Shown: one piece after another, positions 9,527-17,591 of the stretch | Layout of the letters: every line of letters starts with the position of its first letter | Numbering within the stretch: position 1 is the stretch's first letter | NCBI GenBank assembly: GCA_965248675.1 | Contig: CBDFJZ010000008.1 | Coordinates: 1,982,307-2,046,306 of the forward strand | From: UBA6627 sp965248675 | Lineage (GTDB): Bacteria > Chloroflexota > Dehalococcoidia > UBA2979 | Length of the DNA stretch: 64,000 bases | Reading direction: 5' to 3' | The notes under the pieces: model-generated | The model's database searches: none | What the model was told of the DNA's origin: nothing | What the model saw: the letters and a program-made list of their open reading frames with translations, nothing else | Program-made: the position numbers and the translations under genes

Positions 9527-10254
9527 CGCTCGGACGCTCGCGACTCACTCGTCCCAGCCGACCGCCGTCGCCCCGGTTGCAGCCGGATCCAGATCCAGCA
9601 GCCCGACTGCCCGCCCGCGTACTCCGGGTGGATCCCGCGCAACGCCTCGGCAATGTCGACAGCCGTGACCGTCTCACGATCCGCGACGGCGTTCGCCACC
9701 GATCGGACGGAGGCGGAGAGGCCGATCTCGTGCGGTGGTTTCGGCGGCACGTGCCGCTGTGCGGCGGAGTCGGGAGCGGTCTGCTGTCGGACCTCAATTT
9801 CGTCGAGGGTCTCGAGATCGAATGCCTCGGCCGCTTCCATGATCGACTTTTCGTCGGCGAGGGCCCGCATCAGGGTCGCGGCTGTCTCCCGGAGCTCGGG
9901 ACGCTGCTCTCCGGTCTCCGTCTTGACGGAGGTCGACTTACTCCAGCCCGCTATGTCGCCGGAGCTTCGCACGAGGAGGTGCTCGGCGGTCAGCATCGTC
10001 TCGGCGTCTTCCACGACCGCCTCGAGCCAAGCGCTCCAGACGGGTTCCTCACCCGTGATGAGAATGTCCAGTGCGACCCAGGCGCGCTCGTTTCTGTCGC
10101 TCGCAGCGCTCGGCCCCACCGGATCGCTCGCAATGACCGCAGTGAGTTTCCTCGCGGTCAGTTCGTCAAGGATGGTGCCCGCGAGTTCATCACTGAACTC
10201 GGCGAAGACGTCTTCGAGCGGCTGATTGAGTGGAGAGCCCGTTGCCTCAGCCAT
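9487..10254 (-). CDS. Hypothetical protein, likely frameshifted near its 3' end
   Basis: Start ATG 10252-10254 has GGAGG six bases upstream. The protein is acidic and helical (LEDVFAEFSDELAGTILDEL, ETAATLMRALADEKSIMEAA) with no motif I recognise. Up to the segment VDIAEALRGIHPEYAGG (about 9620) composition is normal; after that this frame turns Arg/Ser-rich. A one-base shift instead gives a natural ending (GLLDLDPAATGATAVGWDE and TGA at about 9547). The real gene may therefore end near 9546, with the last 60 codons of this frame artefactual. Its neighbour at 9038-9526 may be a second cistron or the continuation. Confidence 0.5.
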   Translation of the reverse strand: MAEATGSPLNQPLEDVFAEFSDELAGTILDELTARKLTAVIASDPVGPSAASDRNERAWVALDILITGEEPVWSAWLEAVVEDAETMLTAEHLLVRSSGDIAGWSKSTSVKTETGEQRPELRETAATLMRALADEKSIMEAAEAFDLETLDEIEVRQQTAPDSAAQRHVPPKPPHEIGLSASVRSVANAVADRETVTAVDIAEALRGIHPEYAGGQSGCWIWIRLQPGRRRSAGTSESRASERCSTRKRSRAPRR

Positions 10255-10458
10255 TTCGACCTCCGGGCCGATCGGCGCCAGTCTTGCACATCCTCGGTCG
10301 GCCCCACCTGACGACTTGGTATCGTCCCCTCCGAGGAGCCCCGCCATGCCCTACCGCACGATCCCCGAGCACCAGACCGAAGCCATCGAACTCGGCAAAA
10401 GCCTGTGCGCGAGCTCGGCCGCCGAGAGAGCGAGTGCCTCGTGACCGCCGACGCCACG

Positions 10459-11295
10459 ATGACGATCGGGCTGCTGCACCCGGGCGAGATGGGATCCTCC
10501 GTCGGAGCGGCGGCGCAGGCGTCCGGAGCGCGCGTGATCTGGGTCTCCGATGAGCGCAGCGACGCCACCCACGTCCGCGCCGAGAGCGACGGTTTCGAGG
10601 ACGTGGCCTGGCTGAACGCAATCGTGAACCAGAGTCGGATCATCGTGTGCGTGTGTCCGCCGGAGTTCGCTACCGAGGTCGCGGCCGAGGTACACGCGCT
10701 CGGGTTCCGTGGCACCTACGTCGACGCAAACGCGATCGCGCCGGCGACGAGCCGGCGCGTCGCCGAGATCGTCGGGCAGAACGGCGGCAGCTACGTCGAC
10801 GGCGGGATCATCGGGCCGCCCGCGCGGCAGTCCGGCACGACGCGGCTCTACCTCTCCGGCGAACAGGCCGGGTTCGTGGCGCAGTTCCTCGACAAAGGAG
10901 ATCTCGAGGTGATCTGCATCGAGGGCGATGCCGGCGCGGCGTCCGCGGTGAAGATGGCCTACGCCGCGTGGACGAAGGGCACGAGCGCGCTGCTCGCCGA
11001 CATCCACGCGCTGGCCCTCGCCGAGGGCGTGCACGAGCCGCTGATGGCGGAATGGCAGCGCTCACAGCCGGAGCTACTGGCCCGCTCGGACCGAGGGCTC
11101 TCGAGCGCGGCGGCCAAGGCGTGGCGCTTCGCCGGCGAAATGGACGAGATCGCCTCGACGTTCGAGGCGGACGGGCTGCCGGACGGATTCCACCGCGCGG
11201 CCGCGGATGTCTACCGCCGGCTCGCCGAGTTCAAGGACGACCCGGACGCGCCCGGCGGCGCGGAGCTCGCGAAGCACCTGCTGCCGCCTCGGTAG
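10459..11295 (+). CDS. NAD(P)-dependent oxidoreductase with DUF1932 domain
   Basis: The protein belongs to the 6-phosphogluconate/3-hydroxyisobutyrate dehydrogenase superfamily. It opens with a Rossmann nucleotide motif (TIGLLHPGEMGSSVGAA, GxGxxG-like with Pro), followed by the middle strand YVDANAIAPATSRRVAEI and the substrate-loop region GGIIGPPARQSGTTRLYL. The helical C-terminal half contains the conserved Lys (ASAVKMAYAAWTKG) and the DUF1932 bundle. ATG 10459 was chosen because it places the Rossmann strand at the N-terminus; GTG 10441 is an alternative. Substrate is unknown. A short hairpin-like CCACC...GGGTGGG follows the stop and may terminate transcription. Confidence 0.85.
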   Translation: MTIGLLHPGEMGSSVGAAAQASGARVIWVSDERSDATHVRAESDGFEDVAWLNAIVNQSRIIVCVCPPEFATEVAAEVHALGFRGTYVDANAIAPATSRRVAEIVGQNGGSYVDGGIIGPPARQSGTTRLYLSGEQAGFVAQFLDKGDLEVICIEGDAGAASAVKMAYAAWTKGTSALLADIHALALAEGVHEPLMAEWQRSQPELLARSDRGLSSAAAKAWRFAGEMDEIASTFEADGLPDGFHRAAADVYRRLAEFKDDPDAPGGAELAKHLLPPR

Positions 11296-11316
11296 GCGCG
11301 CCACCTACCCGGTTGG

Positions 11317-12147
11317 GTGGGTGAGCTTTACGTAAGCAGGGCTACCCTTCGGGCACTGGAGGTCGCGCGATGCTCGCGACCAGGGTTCCTCGCACGTTGC
11401 GCCGACGCCCGCCGCGCGTCTCCCCCTCGTGATTCCCAGAGCTGGCCCGCAAAACGACCCGAACTGCTCAGTTCCGATCAACGGCTGCAGCGCGCTGACG
11501 TCAGCCGTGACGCCGTGAGCCGCGCGAGCCGCTTCCGAGCCGTCGCACTCCTCGGAGCCTTCCTCGTGCTCGCGGCCATCCTGGCGATGAGCACGTGGTC
11601 GTTCGTCAAACCTGCGAACGTCCGCGCCGAGGTGCGCCTCGCGCCAGTCGGGGACTTCCAGCTCGGTTCGGTCACGCCGTATCGGATCGACGAGGACCGG
11701 CTGCTCGCGATGGGCCAGCTCGCGACGTACTTCGGTTCGAGCTCACACGGAGCAGCCTCCTCGGTGCTGGGTGACACGCTGCTGTACGTCGTGCGGCTGC
11801 CCGACGGGGACTTCCGCGTGCTCTCCGGACGCAGCACGCACCTCGGGCAGGTGATCGAGTGGAAGCCGGACTTCGTCCCCGAGGTCGGCAAGATTCGAGG
11901 CGCGTTCTTCGGCTGGGGGAGCTGTCCGCTCTGGGCGGTCGACGGCACGCGGATCTTCGGGCCGGCGCCGCGCGACATGGACCGCTACTCGTGGCACCTC
12001 GACGACGGCGTGCTCGTCGTCGACATCAGCGAGCGCCACGAAGGGGCGTCGCGTACCGGCCGCGAAACGTCCCGCGTGACGCCTCCTCCGTACGACGTCC
12101 TCGATGAGGGATGGGCCACCTCAGGCTGGCCGTCGGCTGAGAACTGA
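11317..12147 (+). CDS. Membrane-anchored Rieske-fold protein with degenerate cluster site (paralogue 1)
   Basis: Residues about 73-95 form a transmembrane anchor (VALLGAFLVLAAILAMSTW), followed by an extracytoplasmic domain laid out like a Rieske protein. The closing strand signature GTRIFGPAPRDMDRY is typical of Rieske domains. The ligand positions are not: the first CxH box reads STHLG with the Cys replaced, and the second keeps a Cys (SCPLWAVDG) but loses its His and partner. A 2Fe-2S cluster is therefore unlikely. The start is uncertain: GTG 11317 gives a long odd leader, and GTG 11515 sits just before the anchor and matches the paralogue better. The stop overlaps the next gene (TGATG), implying coupled translation. 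Confidence 0.6.
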   Translation: MGELYVSRATLRALEVARCSRPGFLARCADARRASPPRDSQSWPAKRPELLSSDQRLQRADVSRDAVSRASRFRAVALLGAFLVLAAILAMSTWSFVKPANVRAEVRLAPVGDFQLGSVTPYRIDEDRLLAMGQLATYFGSSSHGAASSVLGDTLLYVVRLPDGDFRVLSGRSTHLGQVIEWKPDFVPEVGKIRGAFFGWGSCPLWAVDGTRIFGPAPRDMDRYSWHLDDGVLVVDISERHEGASRTGRETSRVTPPPYDVLDEGWATSGWPSAEN

Positions 12148-12785
12148 TGGCCGAGGCGACCACTTCGAGGCGGCACCCGGGCGTGAGCGTCGGGCGGCGG
12201 TGGCTCCTCGCGATAGCCGTTGTCGCGCTGTTCGGTTCGTTCGTCGCCGCTGCCGTGGCGTTCGTCTGGCCGAGCCCCGCCGCGCGCGGCGAGTACGCGA
12301 TTGGGCCAGTAGACGGGTTCGCGCTGGGGGCGGTGACCACCTACCAGCTCAGGGATGGCGAACTGCTCCAGCTTCAGCCCGGTGCTGAATACGGTCGAAG
12401 GCCGCCGGGCTACCCCATCGAGGGGAGCAACCTCGTTCACGTCGTGCGCCTTCCGGACGGTGAATTCCGGGTCTTCTCCGGGGCTGGGCCCTTCCGAGAA
12501 TCAACGATCGTCTGGTACCAGCTCGACCGCTTGCAGAGTGATCGAGGTGAGTGGGTGGGGCTCTTCGCCGAGCCACGACGTGGTACACGGTGGGCGATCG
12601 ATGGGACGCGCGTTTTCGGCCCCGCCCCCCGAGGCCTCGATCACTACGCGTTTCACGTCCGCGCTGATGACGTGCTGGTGGTTGACCTCCGCGACCTGAC
12701 GAAGGGCCGCGGAGGCGATGATCGGCCGCCGTCATACGACGTCAGGTCGAACGACTGGCCGACCTCGGGCTGGCCGTCGCGGTAG
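12147..12785 (+). CDS. Membrane-anchored Rieske-fold protein with no cluster ligands (paralogue 2)
   Basis: A 212-residue paralogue of the upstream gene. It has a single N-terminal transmembrane helix (LLAIAVVALFGSFVAAAVAFVW) and then the same beta domain (VHVVRLPDGEFRVFSG, RWAIDGTRVFGPAPRGLDHY). No Cys or His remains where a Rieske centre would bind iron, so the fold has probably been kept for another role such as a structural subunit or a ligand-binding domain. Both paralogues end with the same tail (PTSGWPS and ATSGWPS). ATG 12147 overlaps the stop of paralogue 1 by one base. Rieske ancestry is my inference from the GPAPRxxDxY signature and strand order. Confidence 0.6.
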   Translation: MAEATTSRRHPGVSVGRRWLLAIAVVALFGSFVAAAVAFVWPSPAARGEYAIGPVDGFALGAVTTYQLRDGELLQLQPGAEYGRRPPGYPIEGSNLVHVVRLPDGEFRVFSGAGPFRESTIVWYQLDRLQSDRGEWVGLFAEPRRGTRWAIDGTRVFGPAPRGLDHYAFHVRADDVLVVDLRDLTKGRGGDDRPPSYDVRSNDWPTSGWPSR

Positions 12786-12823
12786 CCTGCTCCCTCGACG
12801 CGCGCACTGACGAGGAGGCGACG

Positions 12824-13261
12824 ATGGTGGCGGAGCTGACGCACGAGGAGGCACACGCGTTCCTCGATAGCCGGCCGGGCTGGATGATGCTGACGACGTT
12901 CGACCGCAACGGGTACCCGCACACGGTGCCGATTGGCTACTTCCGCCTCGGCGACGAGGTGTTCATGGGCTGCCGCGACGCGACGCAGAAGACACGGAAT
13001 ATCGAACGCAATCCAAAAGTGAGCGTGCTGATCGAGAGCGGCTCGACCATGGCCGATCTGAAGGGGCTGCTGATCCAGGGCGACGCGGACGTCGTACGCG
13101 ACGACGAGGAGCGTCTGCGCCTCGGACGTGAGGGCGCGAAGCAGCGCGGGATGCCCGAGGCGGAATGGCCGACCGAGGCGCGCCAGGGGAGCGCGTATAT
13201 CCGCGTGCGGCCGGTGCGGATGGTGAGCTGGGACAACGCGAAGGCTGCCGCCGGGGACTGA
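12824..13261 (+). CDS. Pyridoxamine 5'-phosphate oxidase-fold (PPOX) protein
   Basis: A 145-residue split-barrel flavin-binding protein. Typical features are the opening helix with FLDSRPGWMMLTTFDRNG, the second strand YPHTVPIGYFRLGDEVFMG, the cofactor-contact segment QKTRNIERNPKVSVLIE, and the late strand RVRPVRMVSWD. The class includes FMN- or F420-binding reductases and haem-degrading relatives; length and pattern suit an F420/FMN-type reductase, but the substrate cannot be told. ATG 12824 has GAGGAGG six bases upstream. It lies 38 bases after the Rieske-like pair on the same strand and may share its transcript. Confidence 0.85.
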   Translation: MVAELTHEEAHAFLDSRPGWMMLTTFDRNGYPHTVPIGYFRLGDEVFMGCRDATQKTRNIERNPKVSVLIESGSTMADLKGLLIQGDADVVRDDEERLRLGREGAKQRGMPEAEWPTEARQGSAYIRVRPVRMVSWDNAKAAAGD

Positions 13262-13294
13262 CCCGCATGGCCTCGTCCGAAGCCGGCCCCGTGC

Positions 13295-14980
13295 CTAAGC
13301 CGCTCGGGCGGGCTCCTCCAGCTCGTCGGTCACGGGAAGCGGGAGTGCCTCGGGCGACTCGCTGTCGTCGGTGCGCTCGGTCGGGCGGGCCGCGTAGAGG
13401 TGCCAGGCCGCTGCGCCGGCGATCACGAGGATGGCGAGGGCTGCGACCACCGCAGCGTTCGTGGCGAGCGCGCCGGCCTGGGCGTTGACGGCGACCTCGA
13501 GCTGGTCGAGGGCGCGCAGGCCAAGCGGCGTGTAGGGGGAGTCGTCGGCGACGAGGTCGGCGCGAACGCCGGCGAGCGCGGTTTCGAGGGCGGGCGCGGC
13601 GGTCGCGCCGAAGATCGGGCCGGCCGCGATCGCGATCGTGGCGGCGGCGCCCGCGATCGGAGCCGCGGCCCAGATAGCGCGCGACCACCACGCGCGGCCA
13701 CCGAGGAAGCCGATGGCGGCAGCGAGCAACGGCACGAGGACGGCGCCGGCCGGGACACCCCAGCTGGTCGCGAGGCCGGCAATCGATCGCACGACGTCGG
13801 TGCTGAGGCCGTCCGAGCCGGCCGCGTCGCCCTGGAAGTCGGCGATCTCGTACGTGCGCCCGCCCGGGGTGAAGATGGCGCGCATCTCCTCGAGGCTCGC
13901 GAACGGCGGCTCCTCGGCCACGTCGAGCTCCGCCTGGAGCGAAGCGTCGCTGAGCGGGTAGCCGTCGCGCACGAGGTCGTTCGGGTTGGCGTTGAGCGGG
14001 ACGGCGGCGACCGAGGCGAGTTCCGGGAACTGGCTGAAGTCGATCCGCACGTTCAGCGTCTCCTGTTCGCCGCTCATGTAGCCGGCGAACTCGCGGACGG
14101 CGGCGAACAGTTCGACCTCGAACCACTCGATGGCGGCGTCGCGCTCGTCGCCGAGCAGGATCGTGAGCATCACGCTCTCCGCCGGCGGGGCGCCGCTGCC
14201 GGCAAGCAGCGCGACGAAGTTCTGCGCCTCGACCGGCTCGACGCCTTCCGCGACCAGCGCGCCTTCGAGGGCCGCGAGACGTCCTGCCGTCGCCGATCCA
14301 GACAGCGCGATGCTGGCGAGTTCGGGGATCTGGCTTCCGGGCGGCGCATTCTCGAAGAGGCGGGCGCTGAAATCGGTGGCGGCGGCCTTCTCGACTCCGT
14401 CGCCGTGCAGGATCGCGAGCACCTCCCGCGCCTGCTCGTCCTGCACCGCGTCGAGTTCGGGCGTCTCCATCACGGTCGCGAGGCTCTGGAAGGCCTGGGT
14501 CGCGAGATCGAGGTCCGTCCACGCGGCCTCGAAGCGGGTCGGCCCCGCGCCGTCCGCGACGAAGACCGCCTGCACCGGGTCGTGGAGGCTGATCGACCAG
14601 TCGAGGTCGTCACGCGCGCCGCTGAGGTAGCCGACGAACGCCTCGATCCCATCGTTCGTCAGCGCCTCCAGGTACTCGGGCGGAAAGGCGGCGCGGGCGA
14701 GATCGAGGACCACGGCCTGCGACGCAGCGTCGGTCGGGAATTCGATCGCCGCGAGGTTGTCGGGGAGCTTCTCTTCCTGCTCCGTGAGGAAGTCGTCGAG
14801 GGCAGCCGGCAGCACCTCGTCATGGACGGCGTCGAAGACCCCGATCGCGGCGATCTGCTCGGCGTAGAAGTCGGCAGAGAGCACGCTCTGGTTCGCGCGG
14901 TAGGCGAACAACGTGCCGACGAGCGCCAGCGTCAGCAGGCCGGCAAGCGGCACGGTCAAGGCGCGACGCACGATGATCAC
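13295..14980 (-). CDS. Large membrane-anchored protein of unknown function
   Basis: About 561 residues from GTG 14978-14980, which has GAGGGG five bases upstream; a longer frame to 15034 exists but adds an unlikely Arg-rich leader. The protein has one N-terminal membrane segment (VPLAGLLTLALVGTLFAY), then a large acidic extracytoplasmic helical region of some 390 residues (LSADFYAEQIAAIGVFD, repeated short helices). Three or four C-terminal membrane segments follow (VPAGAVLVPLLAAAIGFLG, WAAAPIAGAAATIAIAAG, AAVVAALAILVIAGAAAW). No enzyme motif is visible. Similar one-helix, big-loop, helix-bundle membrane proteins of unknown role occur in Chloroflexota. It is convergent with the PPOX gene. Confidence 0.75.
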   Translation of the reverse strand: MIIVRRALTVPLAGLLTLALVGTLFAYRANQSVLSADFYAEQIAAIGVFDAVHDEVLPAALDDFLTEQEEKLPDNLAAIEFPTDAASQAVVLDLARAAFPPEYLEALTNDGIEAFVGYLSGARDDLDWSISLHDPVQAVFVADGAGPTRFEAAWTDLDLATQAFQSLATVMETPELDAVQDEQAREVLAILHGDGVEKAAATDFSARLFENAPPGSQIPELASIALSGSATAGRLAALEGALVAEGVEPVEAQNFVALLAGSGAPPAESVMLTILLGDERDAAIEWFEVELFAAVREFAGYMSGEQETLNVRIDFSQFPELASVAAVPLNANPNDLVRDGYPLSDASLQAELDVAEEPPFASLEEMRAIFTPGGRTYEIADFQGDAAGSDGLSTDVVRSIAGLATSWGVPAGAVLVPLLAAAIGFLGGRAWWSRAIWAAAPIAGAAATIAIAAGPIFGATAAPALETALAGVRADLVADDSPYTPLGLRALDQLEVAVNAQAGALATNAAVVAALAILVIAGAAAWHLYAARPTERTDDSESPEALPLPVTDELEEPARAA

Positions 14981-15281
14981 GTGTACCCCTCGACGTTGCC
15001 GCGCCGGCCTCGAATTGGCCGCTCTCGCGATCATCGGTCGCCGCTGCGCGGTCGGCCACCGAGCCGCAAGCTGGCGTCAGATTGGCGGCTGAGGCACTGA
15101 ACATCGCCTCGCGGTGACGGCGATCACGACTCGTGACGGGCGAGCCATCGACACTCTAGGGGCGTGGTCGATCGGACCGCGAGGTGCGACCGACCACGCC
15201 AACTCGGATGGGGACGCGGCCGTCCTCCCTCGTCTCCATCCGCCACCACCACCCTCCAACCACGCGGTTTCGGAGTCCCTG

Positions 15282-16303
15282 ATGACCGCTCCGCTGACCC
15301 CCACTGCGACCGGTGTCCCCGGAGACGTCGCGACGCTGACGGTCTACGTCGAGCGCGGCTGCACCTCGTGCGGCGCAGCTCGCGAGGTCGCCGAGCAGGT
15401 GCGCGAGAAGTACCCCGAGGTGGACGTCCGTGTGTTCGACCTCGGCGATGTATCCTCTGAGGACGTTCCCACCGAGGTATTCGCGGCGCCGACGTTCCTG
15501 CTCGACGACGAGGTCGTGTCGCTCGGGACCCCGGCGCGGGAAACACTGCCGGCACTCCTCGAGCGCGCCCCCATCGAGGACGACGCCGAGGGTGAGGGCG
15601 GATCCGTGGCCACGACCCGGTCTCGATCGATCCCCGCACCAGAGCCGACGCCCTGTCTGATGGAGTCGGAGCTGTTCCGCGATCTCGGCGAGCGCGAGAT
15701 GTCCGAGATCGAACGCACGACCACGATGAGCTCCTGCAAGCGCGGCACCGTGTTCTTCGCCCCCGAAGAGACTGGCGAGGTGCTGTTCATCCTCAAGGCC
15801 GGGCGCGTGAACCTCTACCGCGTTACTGAGGAAGGCAAGAAGCTCGTCACCGCGACCCTCGAGCCCGGCTCGGTGTTCGGCGAGATGGCGCTCGCCGGAC
15901 AGGGCATGAACGGCAGCTTCGCCGAGGCGTCCGAGGACTGCACGCTCTGCTTGATGTCGCGCGAGGACGTGCAGCGCGTGATCCACCAGTACCCGCGGTC
16001 GCGCTGCGGCTGCTCGAGGGCATGGCCCGCCGCCTCGACGACGCCGAGGAGCGCCTCGCCGACGTCGCCTACAAGTCGGTGCCGGCGCGAATCGCGGCGA
16101 CGCTGCTGCGGTTGTCGGGACCGGACAACCGGCCGGTCAACCTCTCGCACCAGGACATTGGGGACATGGTTGGCACCTACCGCGAAACCGCGACGCGCAT
16201 CCTGAACGAGATGCGTGGTGACGATCTGGTCGACCTCAAGCGGATGCGGATCAGCGTCACCGATCGGCGGCGCCTGGCGCTGCTCGCATCCGAGGTCGTC
16301 TAG
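15282..16303 (+). pseudogene. Thioredoxin-like/CRP-FNR fusion regulator with one frameshift
   Basis: From ATG 15282 the frame encodes a thioredoxin/glutaredoxin-like domain (residues about 15-95: LTVYVERGCTSCGAAREV with CxxC, then AAPTFLLDDEVVSLG containing the cis-Pro). A linker and a cyclic-nucleotide-binding-type jelly roll follow (SELFRDLGEREMSEIE, LKAGRVNLYRVTEEGKKL, LEPGSVFGEMAL). At 15993-15998 the frame slips by one missing base. The other frame continues with the dimer helix and CRP-type winged helix (VNLSHQDIGDMVGTYRETAT, RILNEMRGDDLV) to a stop at 16303. Intact, it would be a redox-domain-fused CRP/FNR activator. The break lies between effector and DNA-binding parts in GC-rich sequence and could be a read error. 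Confidence 0.75.
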
Positions 16304-16415
16304 CGGCAGCAGGCGTTCGCTCGACGCCGGCGCCGTGAGCGAAAGTCACGGATGTCGGATGCGCCGTAATACTTCGTTCATCCTCTCGGTGCGTTCGTTC
16401 GATAGTTTCGATGTG

Positions 16416-17012
16416 ATGATGCGAGTCTTCCAGTTGCTGCGACGACCGTCCGCCCTACCGGTGATCCTCGCCGTGATCGCGGTGCTGGCCGCCGCATGTG
16501 GCGGCGGCCCCGCCGTCGAGTCCGCGCGGGATCTGCCGGCAGACGATTCACCGCCGGCTGCGACGGTAGCCACCGCGGCGCCGACCACTGACACGAGATC
16601 CTCGGATCCGGTCACGTATGACTTCCCGACGGGCGAGCCGGTCCTTGTGGCCGCCGGCTACACGCACCCGACCGACCGCGTGGACAACACCGGCGCGTAC
16701 CTCCCGACCAACGGGAAGCCGACGCTGGTCTTCGTCGATGCGATCTGGTGACCGGTCTGCGCGTTGACGCGGCCCGTCGTGCACGGGCTTCGACCGGAAT
16801 ACCAGGACGAAGTGAACTTCGTGATCCTCGATTACGACATCAACGAGCAGCGGGCGTTCGCGGCGGAGATGGCGGCGGCGCGGCACCCGGCGTTCACGGT
16901 AATCCCGCCCAACGGCCGCCCCGAGGATGCGACGGACCGGCGGTTCGGTCCGTTGAACGACGAGCACATGCGCGAGCTGCTCGACGGCCTCGTCGCGACG
17001 TACGGTAATTAG
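16416..17012 (+). CDS. Thioredoxin-like lipoprotein, candidate selenoprotein (in-frame TGA at 16749-16751)
   Basis: From ATG 16416 residues 1-28 are a lipoprotein signal (ILAVIAVLAAACGGG), so the protein is exported and membrane-tethered. A Pro/Thr linker and a thioredoxin-fold domain follow. The active site reads W, TGA, P-V-C in a strand-turn context (PTLVFVDAIW before, CALTRPVVHGLRPEY after), and the same frame continues through the cis-Pro strand HPAFTVIPPNG to TAG at 17010-17012. TGA stands exactly where WCxxC thioredoxins have the attacking cysteine, giving Sec112-x-x-Cys115. A perfect hairpin starts 20 bases later. Most likely a periplasmic-side thiol or selenol oxidoreductase. If TGA is a plain stop, the product would end before its active site; a TGC-to-TGA read error is the main alternative. 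Confidence 0.8.
16771..16789 (+). promoter_or_regulatory. Candidate bacterial SECIS hairpin for the thioredoxin-like gene
   Basis: GCCCGU (16772-16777) pairs perfectly with ACGGGC (16783-16788), and an outer G-U pair extends it. The apical loop is CGUGC, with G at its second position. The loop begins 26 bases after the in-frame TGA, inside the roughly 16-37 base span usual for bacterial SECIS elements. A weaker hairpin (CGCG-UUGA-CGCG) lies between. The role is inferred from position and shape. Confidence 0.6.
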
Positions 17013-17082
17013 GGCTTCCCGAAACTTGTCGCAATGGTCGCTGGGCGGCTGGCGGACCCGCGAAAGCTGAAGTACGGGCCTC

Positions 17083-17391
17083 CTACTCCTCAGCTTCGCG
17101 CTCGCCGCGGTCGGTGCCCGCTACAAGCTGCGGGAGCGTCAGAACGAGCCCGAGTACTCCGGGGAAGATCAGCAGCAAAGGTTCGTAGACCTGGTGCAAG
17201 CCGATCGAGACTGCGCCGGCGCTCATGAACGCGACAATGAGGCGCGCGTTGAGCGCCCGGTCAAGAACGGTCCACACGACCCTGAGGATTGGCTCGTGAT
17301 CACGGTGGAGCTCGAGCCAAAGCGAGGCGACGGCAAGTGCGGCAGTAAAGATCGTGGCGAGTGCTGCGGTGAGGTGGATGTCTACGCTCAA
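17083..17391 (-). CDS. Small three-helix membrane protein of unknown function
   Basis: A 102-residue protein starts at TTG 17389-17391, with a GGAGGGAG ribosome site eight bases upstream. Three hydrophobic segments (LTAALATIFTAALAVASLW, LIVAFMSAGAVSIGLHQVY, PLLLIFPGVLGLVLTLPQLV) are separated by a charged loop with His, Asp and Arg (LHRDHEP). It ends in an acidic tail. No family is recognised. It lies convergent with the thioredoxin-like gene and 70 bases from its stop. Confidence 0.6.
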   Translation of the reverse strand: MSVDIHLTAALATIFTAALAVASLWLELHRDHEPILRVVWTVLDRALNARLIVAFMSAGAVSIGLHQVYEPLLLIFPGVLGLVLTLPQLVAGTDRGEREAEE

Positions 17392-17591
17392 GTGAGCACT
17401 CCCTCCCCCCTTCGGCCACGCGTGTAACGCGTCGGCCGGGGTTCAGAAGCACTCGAGAGCTCCTCGGTAAGCTAACGGGTGCAAGTTCTAGGCTTGGAAA
17501 GTACCGAGGCCGTCCTCCTACCAAAGCAGTTATAGCGGCTGCGGCTGTAGTCGGTCGGCACCGATGACTCGCGCCATCGTTGCGAGCAGCC

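Noticed and set aside
9547..9549. TGA between the two hypothetical frames at 9.5 kb as a third Sec codon
   Set aside because: There is no redox-motif context and a simple gene end fits; the neighbouring frameshift makes the reading uncertain.
10346..10444. Short ORF (MPYRTIPEHQTEAIELGKSL) just before the DUF1932 gene
   Set aside because: The start looks natural but the frame ends after 32 residues in Ser/Ala filler with no homologue recognised; possibly a remnant start, too weak to annotate.
16752..16776. Alternative SECIS hairpin CGCG-UUGA-CGCG closer to the TGA
   Set aside because: Its loop is only 12 bases after TGA and the stem has four pairs; the hairpin at 16771-16789 fits better.
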